A stretch of DNA of 64,000 nucleotides from Candidatus Hepatincola sp. Av (GTDB taxonomy: Bacteria; Pseudomonadota; Alphaproteobacteria; WRAU01; Hepatincolaceae). Each line of letters starts with the position of its first letter. Within the stretch, counting starts at the first letter, position 1. The notes beneath the pieces were generated by a model. That model saw only the letters and a program-made list of their open reading frames with translations. It was not told the DNA's origin and did no database searches. The DNA is taken from the NCBI GenBank assembly GCA_023518375.1, contig CP068450.1, positions 496,001-560,000 on the forward strand. The letters run 5' to 3'. Shown in pieces: positions 21,243 to 31,598 of the stretch. The translations under genes were made by a program, and so were the position numbers.

Positions 21243-22040
21243 TTAGATATTTTTACGGTAAGCTGTACAAATATTCCTAGAACGTTCAGCATTAATAAAA
21301 CTAATAATTTTATTAACTAGTTTAGAATCTGTAAACTTCTTCTGCAATTTTTCTATATTATTCTGGAAAATATCTGTTTTATCAAACAAAATATCATAGG
21401 CTTGATTTACTTCATGGATCTCTTCTTTAGAATAACCAGCTCGCCTTAAACCTATTAAGTTAACTCCATTAATCCTTTCACTATCCCTTACTCCTGCAAA
21501 CAAAGCAAAAGGAACAATATCTGAACCTACTCCACTCATACCACCAATAAAAGCATAACTACCAATTCTACAAAACTGATGAATACCCGAACCACCACCA
21601 ATAATAGCGTAATCATCAACACTTACATGTCCTGCTAGTAATACATTATTATCTATAATAACATGGTTACCAATATGTACATCGTGTGCCACATGGCAAG
21701 CTACCATTAATAAACAATTATCTCCAATACTAGTCACCCCACTACCTGTAGCTAAATGAACTGTTACGTGTTCCCTAATAGAAGTATTTTTACCAATAAT
21801 AATTTTAGTTTCTTCACCTTTATATTTTAAATCTTGAGGTTTAACTCCAATTACACTAAAGGGAAAAATTTCAGTACCTTCACCAACTTCAGTATTACCA
21901 ACAATATGAACACTACTAATTAACTTAACATTTTTGTGTAATTTAACTTTTGACCCAACATAACAAAATGGACCAACATTACAACCTTCAGCAATTTCAG
22001 CCCCTTTTTCAACAATAGCTGTTTTATGGATATTTACCAT
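21243..22040 (-). CDS. lpxA: UDP-N-acetylglucosamine acyltransferase
   Basis: LpxA adds the 3-O-acyl chain to UDP-GlcNAc, the first step of lipid A synthesis. The sequence is a left-handed beta-helix with repeated I/V-G-x-x hexapeptides, with the catalytic-site region ACHVAHDVHIGNHVII and the helical C-terminus starting GLRRAGYSKEEI. Length 265 is standard. It begins six bases after fabZ. Confidence 0.97.
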   Translation of the reverse strand: MVNIHKTAIVEKGAEIAEGCNVGPFCYVGSKVKLHKNVKLISSVHIVGNTEVGEGTEIFPFSVIGVKPQDLKYKGEETKIIIGKNTSIREHVTVHLATGSGVTSIGDNCLLMVACHVAHDVHIGNHVIIDNNVLLAGHVSVDDYAIIGGGSGIHQFCRIGSYAFIGGMSGVGSDIVPFALFAGVRDSERINGVNLIGLRRAGYSKEEIHEVNQAYDILFDKTDIFQNNIEKLQKKFTDSKLVNKIISFINAERSRNICTAYRKNI

Positions 22041-22045
22041 ATATT

Positions 22046-22486
22046 TTAACCCTCTATCATTGCAGTTAATTGCGACTCACACACTAGCTTATCTTCCACA
22101 TAGGCTTTACCTTGCATTTTAGAAATACGCCCTCTAATTTGAATTGGATTCACCAATAGTTTTAAGGTATCACCTGGAAAAACTGGGTTTCTAAATTTAC
22201 ATTTATCTACCCCCATAAAAAATACCGACTTATTATTTTCTTTTAATTCTAGGTTTAATAAATAAAATAAAGCTGAAGTTTGGGCTAGGGCTTCTACAAT
22301 TAAAACACCAGGCATAATAGGAAAATTAGGAAAATGCCCTTGAAAAAATTCTTCATTAGCAGTTACATTTTTTATAGCAACAATTTCTTCTTCTTTTTTA
22401 AATTCCATTACTTTATCTACCAACAAAAATGGATACCTGTGTGGTAATAGTTTTTTAATATCACTAACATCTAATAAAGGTTTCAT
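22046..22486 (-). CDS. fabZ: 3-hydroxyacyl-ACP dehydratase
   Basis: A hot-dog-fold dehydratase of fatty acid elongation. It has the N-terminal LLPHRYPFLLVDKV with the active His, and QGHFPNFPIMPGVLIVEALAQ with the active Glu. AGAGGA precedes its ATG by four bases. Its place between lpxD and lpxA is conserved and links hydroxyacyl-ACP supply to lipid A and phospholipid synthesis. Confidence 0.97.
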   Translation of the reverse strand: MKPLLDVSDIKKLLPHRYPFLLVDKVMEFKKEEEIVAIKNVTANEEFFQGHFPNFPIMPGVLIVEALAQTSALFYLLNLELKENNKSVFFMGVDKCKFRNPVFPGDTLKLLVNPIQIRGRISKMQGKAYVEDKLVCESQLTAMIEG

Positions 22487-22495
22487 ATTATCCTC

Positions 22496-23497
22496 TTATT
22501 TTTGTAACATTTTTTTTAATAAAGCTTGTAAACGCCAAAACTTAGTAAAATTGATAGCTGGAATACCAATAACTGTATCTGGTACATCTATTGAATGTGC
22601 TACCCCCGAAAGTGGAGCTATTTGGGTATATGAAACAATTTTAATATGAGGAGCTAATGATGCCTGCCCTCCTATCATCACAAAATCTTCAACTATAGTA
22701 CTTCCCCCAATGGCAGCCCCAGATGCTAAAAAGCAACATTTACCAATCCTTACATTATGGGCAATTTGCACAAGATTATCAATTTTTGTTGAAGCACCAA
22801 TCATTGTGTTTTCCAAAGCTCCCCTATCAACACAAGTATTAGAGCCTATTTCTACATCATCTTCAATAATTACTCCACCAATTTGTGGAATTTTAATAGG
22901 ACCAGCCTTTGAAGGAGCAAAACCAAAACCATCTTGCCCAATACATACACCGTCATGAATAATAAAACCATTACCCATTTGAGCATGCTTTATAGATACA
23001 TTAGCAAAAATATAACCATTACTTCCTAAAATAACATCATCACCTATATTAACATTATTGCCAATGTATACATTTTCACCAATTGTTACATTTTCACCAA
23101 TTGTACTAAAATTACCAATAAATACATTTTTACCTAATTTAGCTGATTTAGCTACCTCTGCACTTTTAGCAATATTACTACTAAATATTGGCATAGGATA
23201 CAATTGTTGTGAAACTAAAGCAAAAGCAATATAGGGATCATCTACAATTAAAGCTAAAGTACTTTTTGGTAATTCTTCAGCATATTTAGCACTAATAAAA
23301 CAAGCACCAGCTTTAGTTTTAGTTATTAAATCTTTATAGGCTTTGTTATTAAAAAAAGTAATATCTTGGTTGTTAGCACTAATTAATGAAGCAACCCCTC
23401 TAAAGGTATAGTTCTTAGAGGAATGACAAGTAGCACTAGTTAAACTAATAACTTCTTTTAAAGTAATGCTTTTAATAGCTTTAAAAAATTGTTGCAC
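22496..23497 (-). CDS. lpxD: UDP-3-O-acylglucosamine N-acyltransferase
   Basis: LpxD adds the N-linked acyl chain in lipid A synthesis. An N-terminal uridine-binding domain of about 100 residues precedes many hexapeptide repeats (for example [19 protein letters not shown]). The catalytic-type IAHNVRIG and the C-terminal helical tail are present. The start codon is GTG at 23497; no nearby ATG is in frame. It is 36 bases downstream of skp. Confidence 0.96.
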   Translation of the reverse strand: MQQFFKAIKSITLKEVISLTSATCHSSKNYTFRGVASLISANNQDITFFNNKAYKDLITKTKAGACFISAKYAEELPKSTLALIVDDPYIAFALVSQQLYPMPIFSSNIAKSAEVAKSAKLGKNVFIGNFSTIGENVTIGENVYIGNNVNIGDDVILGSNGYIFANVSIKHAQMGNGFIIHDGVCIGQDGFGFAPSKAGPIKIPQIGGVIIEDDVEIGSNTCVDRGALENTMIGASTKIDNLVQIAHNVRIGKCCFLASGAAIGGSTIVEDFVMIGGQASLAPHIKIVSYTQIAPLSGVAHSIDVPDTVIGIPAINFTKFWRLQALLKKMLQK

Positions 23498-23533
23498 CTA
23501 AATAACCCATATAATTGTAAGATTGCAAATAAG

Positions 23534-24055
23534 TTATGCTTTCTTAAGCGTAACTGAAGGTAATTTTTTATTAAAAAGTTTTAAAACTTCAGCTGAAAAG
23601 TCTCTCTTTTTATCATAAAAACCTAAAGCACCTGCCCGATATACAATATCTAATTTCTTTTCATTAGCTACTTGTGCCACACATTCTTGCAGTTTGTCTT
23701 CTATTAATTTCATAGCATCAGCGTTATTATTTTCAAAATTTCTTTGTTTATCTTGAAACCTTTTTCTAAAAGCCTTAACTCTATTTTCAAAATCAGCTCT
23801 CTTTTTCTCAAAATCATTAGGAGAATATGAATTTCTATTTTGGGCAAGGCTTTGTTCTGTTGTCTTTAATATAGCACTTTCATCATTCAATGCTTTTTCA
23901 ATTGCTTGCTTATTGCTATTAGCTTGCTTTTGAAAACTTTGGAAAGCTGCAGATTTTTGTAAAACATCTTTAAAATTCACCACGCCATAATCGGCAGCAA
24001 AGGCTGAACTTCCTAATAAAAAAAATACAAACAAATATTTACATAGGATTCTCAT
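23534..24055 (-). CDS. skp: Skp/OmpH-family periplasmic chaperone
   Basis: A 173-residue periplasmic chaperone for unfolded outer-membrane proteins. It has a signal peptide cut after SSAFA, the start YGVVNFKDVLQKSAAFQ, a long charged coiled-coil middle, and the C-terminal KKLDIVYRAGALGFYDKKRD. In most proteobacteria bamA lies directly upstream; here 2.9 kb of opposite-strand genes separate the two. Confidence 0.9.
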   Translation of the reverse strand: MRILCKYLFVFFLLGSSAFAADYGVVNFKDVLQKSAAFQSFQKQANSNKQAIEKALNDESAILKTTEQSLAQNRNSYSPNDFEKKRADFENRVKAFRKRFQDKQRNFENNNADAMKLIEDKLQECVAQVANEKKLDIVYRAGALGFYDKKRDFSAEVLKLFNKKLPSVTLKKA

Positions 24056-24233
24056 TCCTCTTATCTCCTTAAAAATATGTTATTAATTACTTGTTAGTAA
24101 ACTATAAATTGTCATTAAAGTTTATTTTAGCATACTCTACAATAAATATACAATTACTAAGATAAGTATTATATACTATTTAATATTATTTATAATAAAG
24201 TTTTATTTTTTTTAATTAACTTAATAGAAACCT

Positions 24234-25283
24234 ATGCAACTTTATCCTTTAAAATTTTCTCCTTTACTAAAATATAGAATCTGGGGAGGTTCCACTATTT
24301 GTAAACTAAAGCAACTACCAGCAGATACTAAAAAAATTGGCGAATCTTGGGAAATATCCGATCGTCCTGAAAATAATAGTGTAGTTAGTAATGGCAAACT
24401 TAAAGGAAAGTCTTTTCAAGACTTACGAGAAGAATTTAGTACTAAATTACTTGGCACTACTTTAAACCCTAACAAACCTTTTCCTTTACTGATAAAAATT
24501 TTAGATGCAAGGGAAGACTTATCTTTACAAGTCCACCCTCCTAAAAAAATCTTAAATAAATTACCTAATAATGCTCAATCTAAAGATGAATTTTGGTATA
24601 TTTTAAATGGTTCCTCAGGTGAGGTTATGATAGGTTTAAACCGCCATTGTTCTAAGAAAAAATTTATAGATAATATAGATAAAGACAATCTAAAAAAATG
24701 CCTAAACCTAATCCCTACTCAGCCCCACATGCTATTCCAAATTGAATCTGGTACTTTACATGCTATTGGTAAAAATAATTTAATTTTAGAAATTCAAGAA
24801 AATAGTGATACTACCTATAGAGTTAGTGATTGGGGGCGTTTAGAAAATGGCAAACCTAGAACTTTGCATAAAGAGGAAAGTTTATTAGCTATTAATTTTT
24901 CTAGCAGCAGCAAACCATTAGAGGTTGCTTTTCAGAATAATTACCAAGTACTTAATAACCATTTTTGCGAAGTCTTCAGTTATTACTTAACCGAAACACG
25001 ACAAATGTTTACTAATAAATTGGTTTGTGAAATTATTTCTGTAACATCAGGTAGTGTAACTGTTAGTGTTAGTAATAATAGTAATGATGGATTCGCTAAT
25101 ATTACTGATAAATCTAGGAGAAATATAGGTTCAACTAATAGTACTAGTGCCTGTAGTAACGATGAATCCTTTACTTTAAACATGGGTGAGAGTTGCTTTA
25201 TTCCAGCTTCGGTAAATTATAAAATAACTCCTACCACTACAACTGCTAGTGTTTTAATTACTATCCCTAAGCCTAACCATTAA
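24234..25283 (+). CDS. manA: Class I mannose-6-phosphate isomerase
   Basis: A zinc enzyme interconverting mannose 6-phosphate and fructose 6-phosphate. The N-terminus KFSPLLKYRIWGG, the metal ligands in LSLQVHP and KDEFWYIL, GTLHAIG, and EIQENSDTTYRVSDWGR are typical. The segment around residues 270-315 is Asn/Ser-rich and looks like an insertion in the small domain. It is on the opposite strand to the bam-lpx genes it sits among; its product could feed GDP-mannose for surface sugars. Confidence 0.93.
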   Translation: MQLYPLKFSPLLKYRIWGGSTICKLKQLPADTKKIGESWEISDRPENNSVVSNGKLKGKSFQDLREEFSTKLLGTTLNPNKPFPLLIKILDAREDLSLQVHPPKKILNKLPNNAQSKDEFWYILNGSSGEVMIGLNRHCSKKKFIDNIDKDNLKKCLNLIPTQPHMLFQIESGTLHAIGKNNLILEIQENSDTTYRVSDWGRLENGKPRTLHKEESLLAINFSSSSKPLEVAFQNNYQVLNNHFCEVFSYYLTETRQMFTNKLVCEIISVTSGSVTVSVSNNSNDGFANITDKSRRNIGSTNSTSACSNDESFTLNMGESCFIPASVNYKITPTTTTASVLITIPKPNH

Positions 25284-25412
25284 TATGACAATAGAAGCCT
25301 GTACTGAAAATTTTTACTAAACGTAGTTTTTAGCATATATATCTTTAAATATGACCTACCTTATTTATATTTTTTACTATACAACCATTAGTTTGTAGTG
25401 TATGTTATATAG

Positions 25413-25937
25413 ATGTGGCAATTTGTAACAAATAGAGTAAAAGTAACATTGACAATATTTATATGGTTAAATAAAGCAATTATTACTATATTAGTATTAA
25501 CGATAGCTTATGTATGTTACCATATTGCCATTAAAATACTAGCTGAATTTCCCAATAAACTTGTATGGAGTAGTATCCTGAATCTTGTTGGAATAATAGT
25601 TACAATAATAGCTTTTATTTTTAAACCAAGTATTTTACAGTTTATATGTAATTTACTATTTTTCCTCATAGGATTAAAAATATTATGTATTTATACTATT
25701 AAACAGCAAAAAATTATTTTTTCTTTCACTAGAAATGATATCTGTTTTGAAAATCATAACAATCATAGAGAACATTTAGCATGGATATTTTCTTTATACT
25801 GCTTTAAAGACTCAAAAATTACAATAAAAAACACACCATATACTTTAATTACTAATAAGAGGTTTGATAATTGTAAACTAAATGATGAATTAATTTTAAG
25901 ACAATGGAACAATTTTATATTTTATATAGGTGAATAA
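25413..25937 (+). CDS. Small polytopic membrane protein of a two-gene unit (KwaA-like?)
   Basis: A 174-residue protein with three clear membrane helices (about residues 20-42, 52-69, 73-95), possibly a fourth near the N-terminus, and a C-terminal cytoplasmic domain of about 75 residues. No family is recognised directly. Its stop codon is followed at once by the ATG of the next gene, so they are translationally coupled. The size, helix number and partner gene recall KwaA of the Kiwa phage-defence system, but this is inference from architecture only. No good Shine-Dalgarno precedes it. Confidence 0.55.
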   Translation: MWQFVTNRVKVTLTIFIWLNKAIITILVLTIAYVCYHIAIKILAEFPNKLVWSSILNLVGIIVTIIAFIFKPSILQFICNLLFFLIGLKILCIYTIKQQKIIFSFTRNDICFENHNNHREHLAWIFSLYCFKDSKITIKNTPYTLITNKRFDNCKLNDELILRQWNNFIFYIGE

Positions 25938-26982
25938 ATGCAAATATACGTAATTAGTTCAAACAAAACAATATATAAATTAATATTTAAAGATACCTCT
26001 TCTATGACGAGCTTAAAGGATACTTTAACACTCATAAAAAAACAACATATAGTAAAGACAAAAGAAAGTACAGCTTACACAATTGATAACAATAGAGCAG
26101 AAACAAATTGTTTGATTCATTATTGTTTTGATAATGATTCTCCATACGCAACATCTTTTCTAAGTACTTTCCAAAATATTCTAAATGATAAACATGATGA
26201 AAAAATTGAAGACTACTTTTATTATTACTCACCTGAAAATATAAATAATGAATCAGATTATTTAGATATAAAAGAGTTAGAAGAAAAAATTAATAAAAGA
26301 ATTGCAGAACTTAGCAAAAAAACCACAAATAAAGATACAAATAAAATTAGGGTTAAATCTTTACAACAAGATTTAAAAGATTGTAAAAAGAGTAAAAACC
26401 CTATAAACATCAAGTATTTAGTTATAGTACTTGATAATTGTATATGTATACAATTAAAAGATAAGGGAAAAGCTATACAACAACAATCATCTTTTATGGG
26501 TATTACCCAAAAAGAATTTAGGGTAGTAAAAAATGCAATAATTCTAAAACCTTTCTTTGATGCTGTAATTGAGTTAGAACATAATAAATTAGAGCATAAA
26601 ATCTCATTCCGCCAAGCATTAGATTTTGGGTTGTTTAATGCAAAATGTATTATACCCGATACACACGAGCCTAATGAATTAATAGCATATATTAAAGGGT
26701 AACCCTTTTCTTATTGATAATATTAATATTGATTCTTTAACACATTTAGATAACCTAAATATCCCTACTAGAAAAAAATTTAACCAGATAATCCGACAAG
26801 ATGAAGATGTGTTAAAAAACACTCTAGACTTTATAGAACAATATCACCCAAAACATATATCAATATCACATGATACTAAAAAGTTTCGTTTATTAGGTGA
26901 TACAAAGAAAGATACACAAGTAATAGGTGATTTAGTAAAAAAAATAACAAAACCTCAAGCTATAGCTTTAATAAAACAATAA
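25938..26982 (+). pseudogene. Frameshifted soluble partner protein (KwaB/DUF4868-like?)
   Basis: The first frame gives 254 residues ending KG-TAA at 26700-26702. Immediately beyond, the +1 frame stays open for another 94 codons with good coding character (it resumes GNPFLIDNINIDS and ends ALIKQ-TAA at 26980), and has no start codon of its own. Removing one G from GGG at 26697-26699 would join them into a 347-residue protein. The fold is unknown; size, order and a late FFDAVIELEHNKLEHKISF segment vaguely recall DUF4868/KwaB. Whether this is decay, programmed shifting or a sequencing error cannot be told. Confidence 0.6.
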
Positions 26983-26991
26983 TAGTTTCAA

Positions 26992-29319
26992 TTAGAACCT
27001 AGTACCAAAGTTTAGGAGTAATCTTTCAGTATAGTCGGTAGGTTCTTTCTTCACAGGGAAACCTAAATCTAAGCTAATAATACCAGCCGGAGAACGCCAA
27101 GAAATACCAGCACCTACAGAAACTCTTAACGAATTAGTATCTACAATACATGAAGTAGTATTGTCACCAATAACGCTTGAAGGACAAGTATTATTAAAAT
27201 CCGTTACTGTTCCAAAATCTGAAAAAGCATAAACAATTAAACCATACTGTTTAACTCCTGGTACGGGAGTTTCTATTTGGATTGAGCCTCTATACATATA
27301 TTTACCACCTAAGGTTTCACCTGTTGAATTATCAACCGGTCCAATCCCACCATAATTGACCCCCATGCTAAAGCCCCTTAGAGTTGAACCACCTAGTATG
27401 TATTTATCTACAATATTTACATCTTGCCCGTATAAACCTTCAATAGCCCCTACAGAACCTAATACTGAAAGTACAACATCTTCTGCTACTTCCTTATACC
27501 AAATAGTTTTAAAGGTATTTTTTATATAGTTTGTATCACCTAAAACCCCTGCATATTCTGTAAATAGGCTAGTTTCCCAACCTTTTCTGGTAAACACGGC
27601 ATTATCCCTTGTATCGTAGGTTATTGTATGAGAAACAGCCGATACAAAAGATGTTCCTTCAATTTGTTGAATGGCTTGCGAAGCATCTTCACTTACATTA
27701 TAAATATCACGGTAAAATAATCTATAACCCCATTTTTGTGTCCAATTATCGTTTAAATTATAACCAATCATGGTTGAAATCCCTTGCTCTTCTTGGTCGT
27801 ACAAGGAGTAATCGTAGTAATCATCTGCACCAGTATCATTACGGTATAATGAAATACTGGCAAATAATTCTTTACTTAGAAAGTACGGGTCGCTTAAGGT
27901 TACACTATAGGTATTAGTATCCTGAGAAAGCATAGTATTAACACTAAAATAATTACCGGTACCAAAAACATTAGTTTCTGTAAAACCTGCTTCAATTTGG
28001 AATTTATCTACTGTAGAATAACCACCTCCTAAAGAAATTGAGCCTGTAGATATTTCTTCTACATCTACATCTAAATCTACCTTACCTAGCTCTTCAGATG
28101 GCTTATCGGTAATATTAACATTAGAAAAATAACCTGTACGAGATAAATTCCGCTGTGCTAAACTAATTTTACTTTCTGAATAAGCATCATTTTCTGAAAA
28201 CTTCATTTCCCGCCTTAGCACATCGTCTCTAGTTCGGGTATTACCATTATAATTAATTTTATCTATAAAGATTCTTTTCTCCTCTACTACTTCAAAAACA
28301 ATATCTACTTGTTTAGTAATGTCGTTAAATACCATATTAGGTTTAATATCTATAAATTGAAAACCTAAGGTATTAATATAGCTTCTTAACCTATTGATTT
28401 CTTTATCTAACAAAGATTTTTTAAACCACATATCAGGGGTTAATGTAATCATATCTTCTAACTGCTTTTTATAAGCTGTTAATTCTGGAACTTTAATAAG
28501 AACCATATTTTCACCAAATTTGTAACGCTCTCCTTCTTCTAAAACATAGGTTACTACTAAAGAATTATTTACATCTAGTTCTGTAAAATTAGAAACAACA
28601 GAAAAGTTAGGATAACCATTCTCTAAGTAAAACTGCCGTAATAGTTCGCCATCATAAAGAATACGGCTTTTATCGTACACATCACCCGCACCAAAAAAAC
28701 GCCACCATTTATGCTCTTTAGTTAACATGGCTCCCTCAAGTTCCGACTTTGAAAAAGCCTTGTTCCCATAAAAATCTATGGTTCCAATAGTTGTCTTTTT
28801 GCCTTCAACAATATTAAAAGTAACATCTATTCTATTATGAGGTTTTTTATTTAAAGTATAATTTACTGTAGATGCTAAAAAGCCACTTTTATAATAAAGC
28901 TCTAAAATTCTTTGCAAATCTAAATTTACTTTATTTTCAGAATAGGTATTCCTTTCTTTTAAAGTCATTTCTGCTTTTAGAACATCTTCACCTAAGGCAT
29001 CGTTCCCACTAAGAGTTATATTTTCAATTAAAGGATTTTCTTGCAGTGTTAAAGTAATAACCCCCTTATTAAAGGAAGCATCAATATTATTAAATAAATC
29101 AGTATCATAAATTATTTGTAAGTCTTCGTTTAAAGTTTCTTGTTTAAAGTCTTTTCCTACTTGGCTTTGCATAAGAGTTTCTAAATACTCTTTTTTAACT
29201 CTTTCATTACCAATAATTTTAACTTCTGTTATTATTTCAGCATATAAAGGAACCCCCAACCATAAAATTATTGGCAGAATATAAGAAATATAAACAAAAA
29301 ATCTTCTTATAAATATCAT
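26992..29319 (-). CDS. bamA: Outer-membrane protein assembly factor BamA
   Basis: The central beta-barrel insertase of the outer membrane. After a signal peptide (cut after PLYA) five POTRA domains follow up to about residue 420, with EVKIIGNERVKKEYL and INYNGNTRTRDDVLRREM as typical starts, and then the 16-stranded barrel. The barrel lid motif is present as LGGSTLRGFSMG, and the last residue is Phe (LLNFGTRF). Start ATG overlaps the rseP stop as ATGA, so translation is coupled. Confidence 0.97.
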   Translation of the reverse strand: MIFIRRFFVYISYILPIILWLGVPLYAEIITEVKIIGNERVKKEYLETLMQSQVGKDFKQETLNEDLQIIYDTDLFNNIDASFNKGVITLTLQENPLIENITLSGNDALGEDVLKAEMTLKERNTYSENKVNLDLQRILELYYKSGFLASTVNYTLNKKPHNRIDVTFNIVEGKKTTIGTIDFYGNKAFSKSELEGAMLTKEHKWWRFFGAGDVYDKSRILYDGELLRQFYLENGYPNFSVVSNFTELDVNNSLVVTYVLEEGERYKFGENMVLIKVPELTAYKKQLEDMITLTPDMWFKKSLLDKEINRLRSYINTLGFQFIDIKPNMVFNDITKQVDIVFEVVEEKRIFIDKINYNGNTRTRDDVLRREMKFSENDAYSESKISLAQRNLSRTGYFSNVNITDKPSEELGKVDLDVDVEEISTGSISLGGGYSTVDKFQIEAGFTETNVFGTGNYFSVNTMLSQDTNTYSVTLSDPYFLSKELFASISLYRNDTGADDYYDYSLYDQEEQGISTMIGYNLNDNWTQKWGYRLFYRDIYNVSEDASQAIQQIEGTSFVSAVSHTITYDTRDNAVFTRKGWETSLFTEYAGVLGDTNYIKNTFKTIWYKEVAEDVVLSVLGSVGAIEGLYGQDVNIVDKYILGGSTLRGFSMGVNYGGIGPVDNSTGETLGGKYMYRGSIQIETPVPGVKQYGLIVYAFSDFGTVTDFNNTCPSSVIGDNTTSCIVDTNSLRVSVGAGISWRSPAGIISLDLGFPVKKEPTDYTERLLLNFGTRF

Positions 29320-30392
29320 TTAAACAATATAGATGTAACATCATTAAATATCATAAAAATCATTAGGGCAATTAGCAAACTAAAACTAATCTTTAATAAA
29401 AAATTATATACATTACCTTGTAATTTCTTACGAGTAATTGCCTGAAAAATATAAATTAACAAATAACCGCCATCTAAGGCTGGGATTGGCAATAAATTAA
29501 TAACAGCTAAATTTAAGGAAAGTATTGCCATAAAAAATAACCAAGAAGTAAATCCATTATGAAAAGATTCTCCTGAAATTTGAGCTATTTTTACAGGCCC
29601 CCCCAATTCATCTACCGACATATTAGCACTAAAAAGCCTATAAAAGCTATTAATTATTAAAGAACCTACTTGTTTATAAACCCTATATACATATAAAACT
29701 GATGCTTTCACCGAGTAACGGTAATGGGTATAAGTACTATTATCAGCTGTAACCCCAAGGATTCCTGTTTTTATTTTATTAACAGTCTGAACACCTGTAG
29801 TAATTTTTACATTCAGCTTTTTTCCTTGCCTTAATATTTCCAATCGTACAACTGCTTTAGGCTGTAACATAACTTCTTGTTGTAACTCTTGGAAAGTAGT
29901 AATATTTTTGCCATTAATACTTTTTATAATATCTTTAGGTTGTAAAATACCATGTGCTGGAGCATTCTTTAATACTGAACCCACAGTAGGATCTAAATTA
30001 GCATAACCTACAAAATAAGAAATAAAAAAGAAAATAAAAGCTGGAAAGATAATATTAAATAAAGGTCCGGCAAATACTATTAGAAATTTTTGCCATAGTT
30101 TTTTACTTTCAAAAGAATCTGGAGCCACCTCATTAGAATTACCTGTTAGATCTAACATTTCCCCTTTCATTTTCACATAGCCACCTAAGGGAAAAGGGGC
30201 AATTTTCCAACGAGTCCCACTTTTATCTGTCCAACCCCATAGTTCTTTACCAAAACCAATAGAAAAAGATTCAACTTTAACTTTAAATAATTTAGCAAAC
30301 AAGTAATGCCCATATTCATGAACAAATACTAAAACTGAAATTAAAACTAAAAAAACTAAAATATAATCTATAAAAAAATTTAATATATACAT
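29316..30392 (-). CDS. rseP: Site-2 protease RseP
   Basis: An intramembrane zinc metalloprotease. The active site HEYGH is at residues 25-29 and the second motif NLLPIPALDGG near residue 305. One PDZ-like region lies between (GSVLKNAPAHGILQPKDII). It cleaves membrane-bound regulators or leftover signal peptides in other bacteria. Located between dxr and bamA as in most proteobacteria; the usual uppS and cdsA genes upstream of dxr are not seen here. Confidence 0.95.
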   Translation of the reverse strand: MYILNFFIDYILVFLVLISVLVFVHEYGHYLFAKLFKVKVESFSIGFGKELWGWTDKSGTRWKIAPFPLGGYVKMKGEMLDLTGNSNEVAPDSFESKKLWQKFLIVFAGPLFNIIFPAFIFFFISYFVGYANLDPTVGSVLKNAPAHGILQPKDIIKSINGKNITTFQELQQEVMLQPKAVVRLEILRQGKKLNVKITTGVQTVNKIKTGILGVTADNSTYTHYRYSVKASVLYVYRVYKQVGSLIINSFYRLFSANMSVDELGGPVKIAQISGESFHNGFTSWLFFMAILSLNLAVINLLPIPALDGGYLLIYIFQAITRKKLQGNVYNFLLKISFSLLIALMIFMIFNDVTSILFK

Positions 30393-30403
30393 GAAGTTCC
30401 AAG

Positions 30404-31564
30404 TTAATTATGAGTTATATAATTTGAAATTTTATTTTTTATTATATTATAATTTATAATTACATCTTCAAGATTTTGAATCTGTAGAAATTCTAACTTT
30501 TCAAGACTGTATTGTATCATATATAAAATTTTAGTAAAACTGATTCTATCATTTAAAAACGCCTCTACCGCTATTTCATTAGCAGTATTGAAAATTAAAG
30601 GATAGTTACCACCTTGTTCAAAAACCTCTTTAGCAATAGCAATAATTTTTTGCTGATATGGGTTAGGTTTTTCAAATACTAAGGAAGTATTTAATAAGTT
30701 TAGGGGTTGCACTGTTGAAGTTTGCCTTTTAGGGTAAGTTAAACCATAGCCTGTACTTATTTTCATAGAAGGCTTAGATAAATTAGCTAACATTGAACCA
30801 TCATTATAACTAACCCCTCCGTGCATAGTACAAGATCTTTCTATAATGACATTAATTTTTTCAGCTGGTAAGTTAAACAAATAACATGCTTCTAAAACCT
30901 CTAAGGCCTTATTCATAAAAGTGGCAGAATCTATAGAGATTTTTGCTCCCATTTGCCATTTTGGGTGTTTTAGAGCTTGGGCTTTAGTTACACTTTTTAG
31001 TTTAGTTTCAGAATAATAATAGAAAGGTCCACCTGATGAGGTTAAAATTATATTATGGATATTAGCTAGGTTACTATTCTCTAAGGTTTGAAAAATAGCA
31101 CTATGTTCGGAATCCACAGGAATAATTTTTCCTGTAAAATTTTTCTTACATTCTGAAAACAATGAACCAGCACATACAATAGATTCTTTATTAGCAATAG
31201 CAATATCTTTATTAGCTAATAAAGCTGCTTGCAAATAATAAATACTTTCCGCCCCTGAAGAAGCTATTAAAATTCTTTCTGCTTCGCAACTTTTAATAAA
31301 ATTAACAATATTTTCACGCCCTGCAATCACTTTAATCTTAGTGGACTTCAGTTCCTCTTGTAAAACCTGAAAGTGGCTTTCATTTTCTATTAAAGCATAT
31401 TTGCTATTTAGCTTAACCCCTTGTTCTGCTAGTTTTTTATAACTGTTTTTAGCAACTAGCCCCTCCACGGAAAATAAGTCAGGGTTAGCAAGAACAACTT
31501 CAACCGCTGCACAACCAACTGAACCTGTTGCTCCAATAATTAATATCTTTTTTTTGTTTTCCAT
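30404..31564 (-). CDS. dxr: 1-deoxy-D-xylulose 5-phosphate reductoisomerase
   Basis: The second enzyme of the MEP isoprenoid route (NADPH-dependent). It begins KILIIGATGSVGCAA (nucleotide fold) and has NKESIVCAG, PVDSEHSAIFQ and LTSSGGPF, then HPKWQMGAKISIDSATFMNK, all as expected. Length 386 is normal. It works with dxs (47462-49291) and ispA in this window. Eleven bases separate it from rseP. Confidence 0.96.
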   Translation of the reverse strand: MENKKKILIIGATGSVGCAAVEVVLANPDLFSVEGLVAKNSYKKLAEQGVKLNSKYALIENESHFQVLQEELKSTKIKVIAGRENIVNFIKSCEAERILIASSGAESIYYLQAALLANKDIAIANKESIVCAGSLFSECKKNFTGKIIPVDSEHSAIFQTLENSNLANIHNIILTSSGGPFYYYSETKLKSVTKAQALKHPKWQMGAKISIDSATFMNKALEVLEACYLFNLPAEKINVIIERSCTMHGGVSYNDGSMLANLSKPSMKISTGYGLTYPKRQTSTVQPLNLLNTSLVFEKPNPYQQKIIAIAKEVFEQGGNYPLIFNTANEIAVEAFLNDRISFTKILYMIQYSLEKLEFLQIQNLEDVIINYNIIKNKISNYITHN

Positions 31565-31598
31565 ATTAAATTACACAATTACACATTTGTTAAATTAC

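Noticed and set aside
27609-27917. A plus-strand frame inside bamA
   Set aside because: It is a shadow of the barrel-coding region in another frame with no start context.
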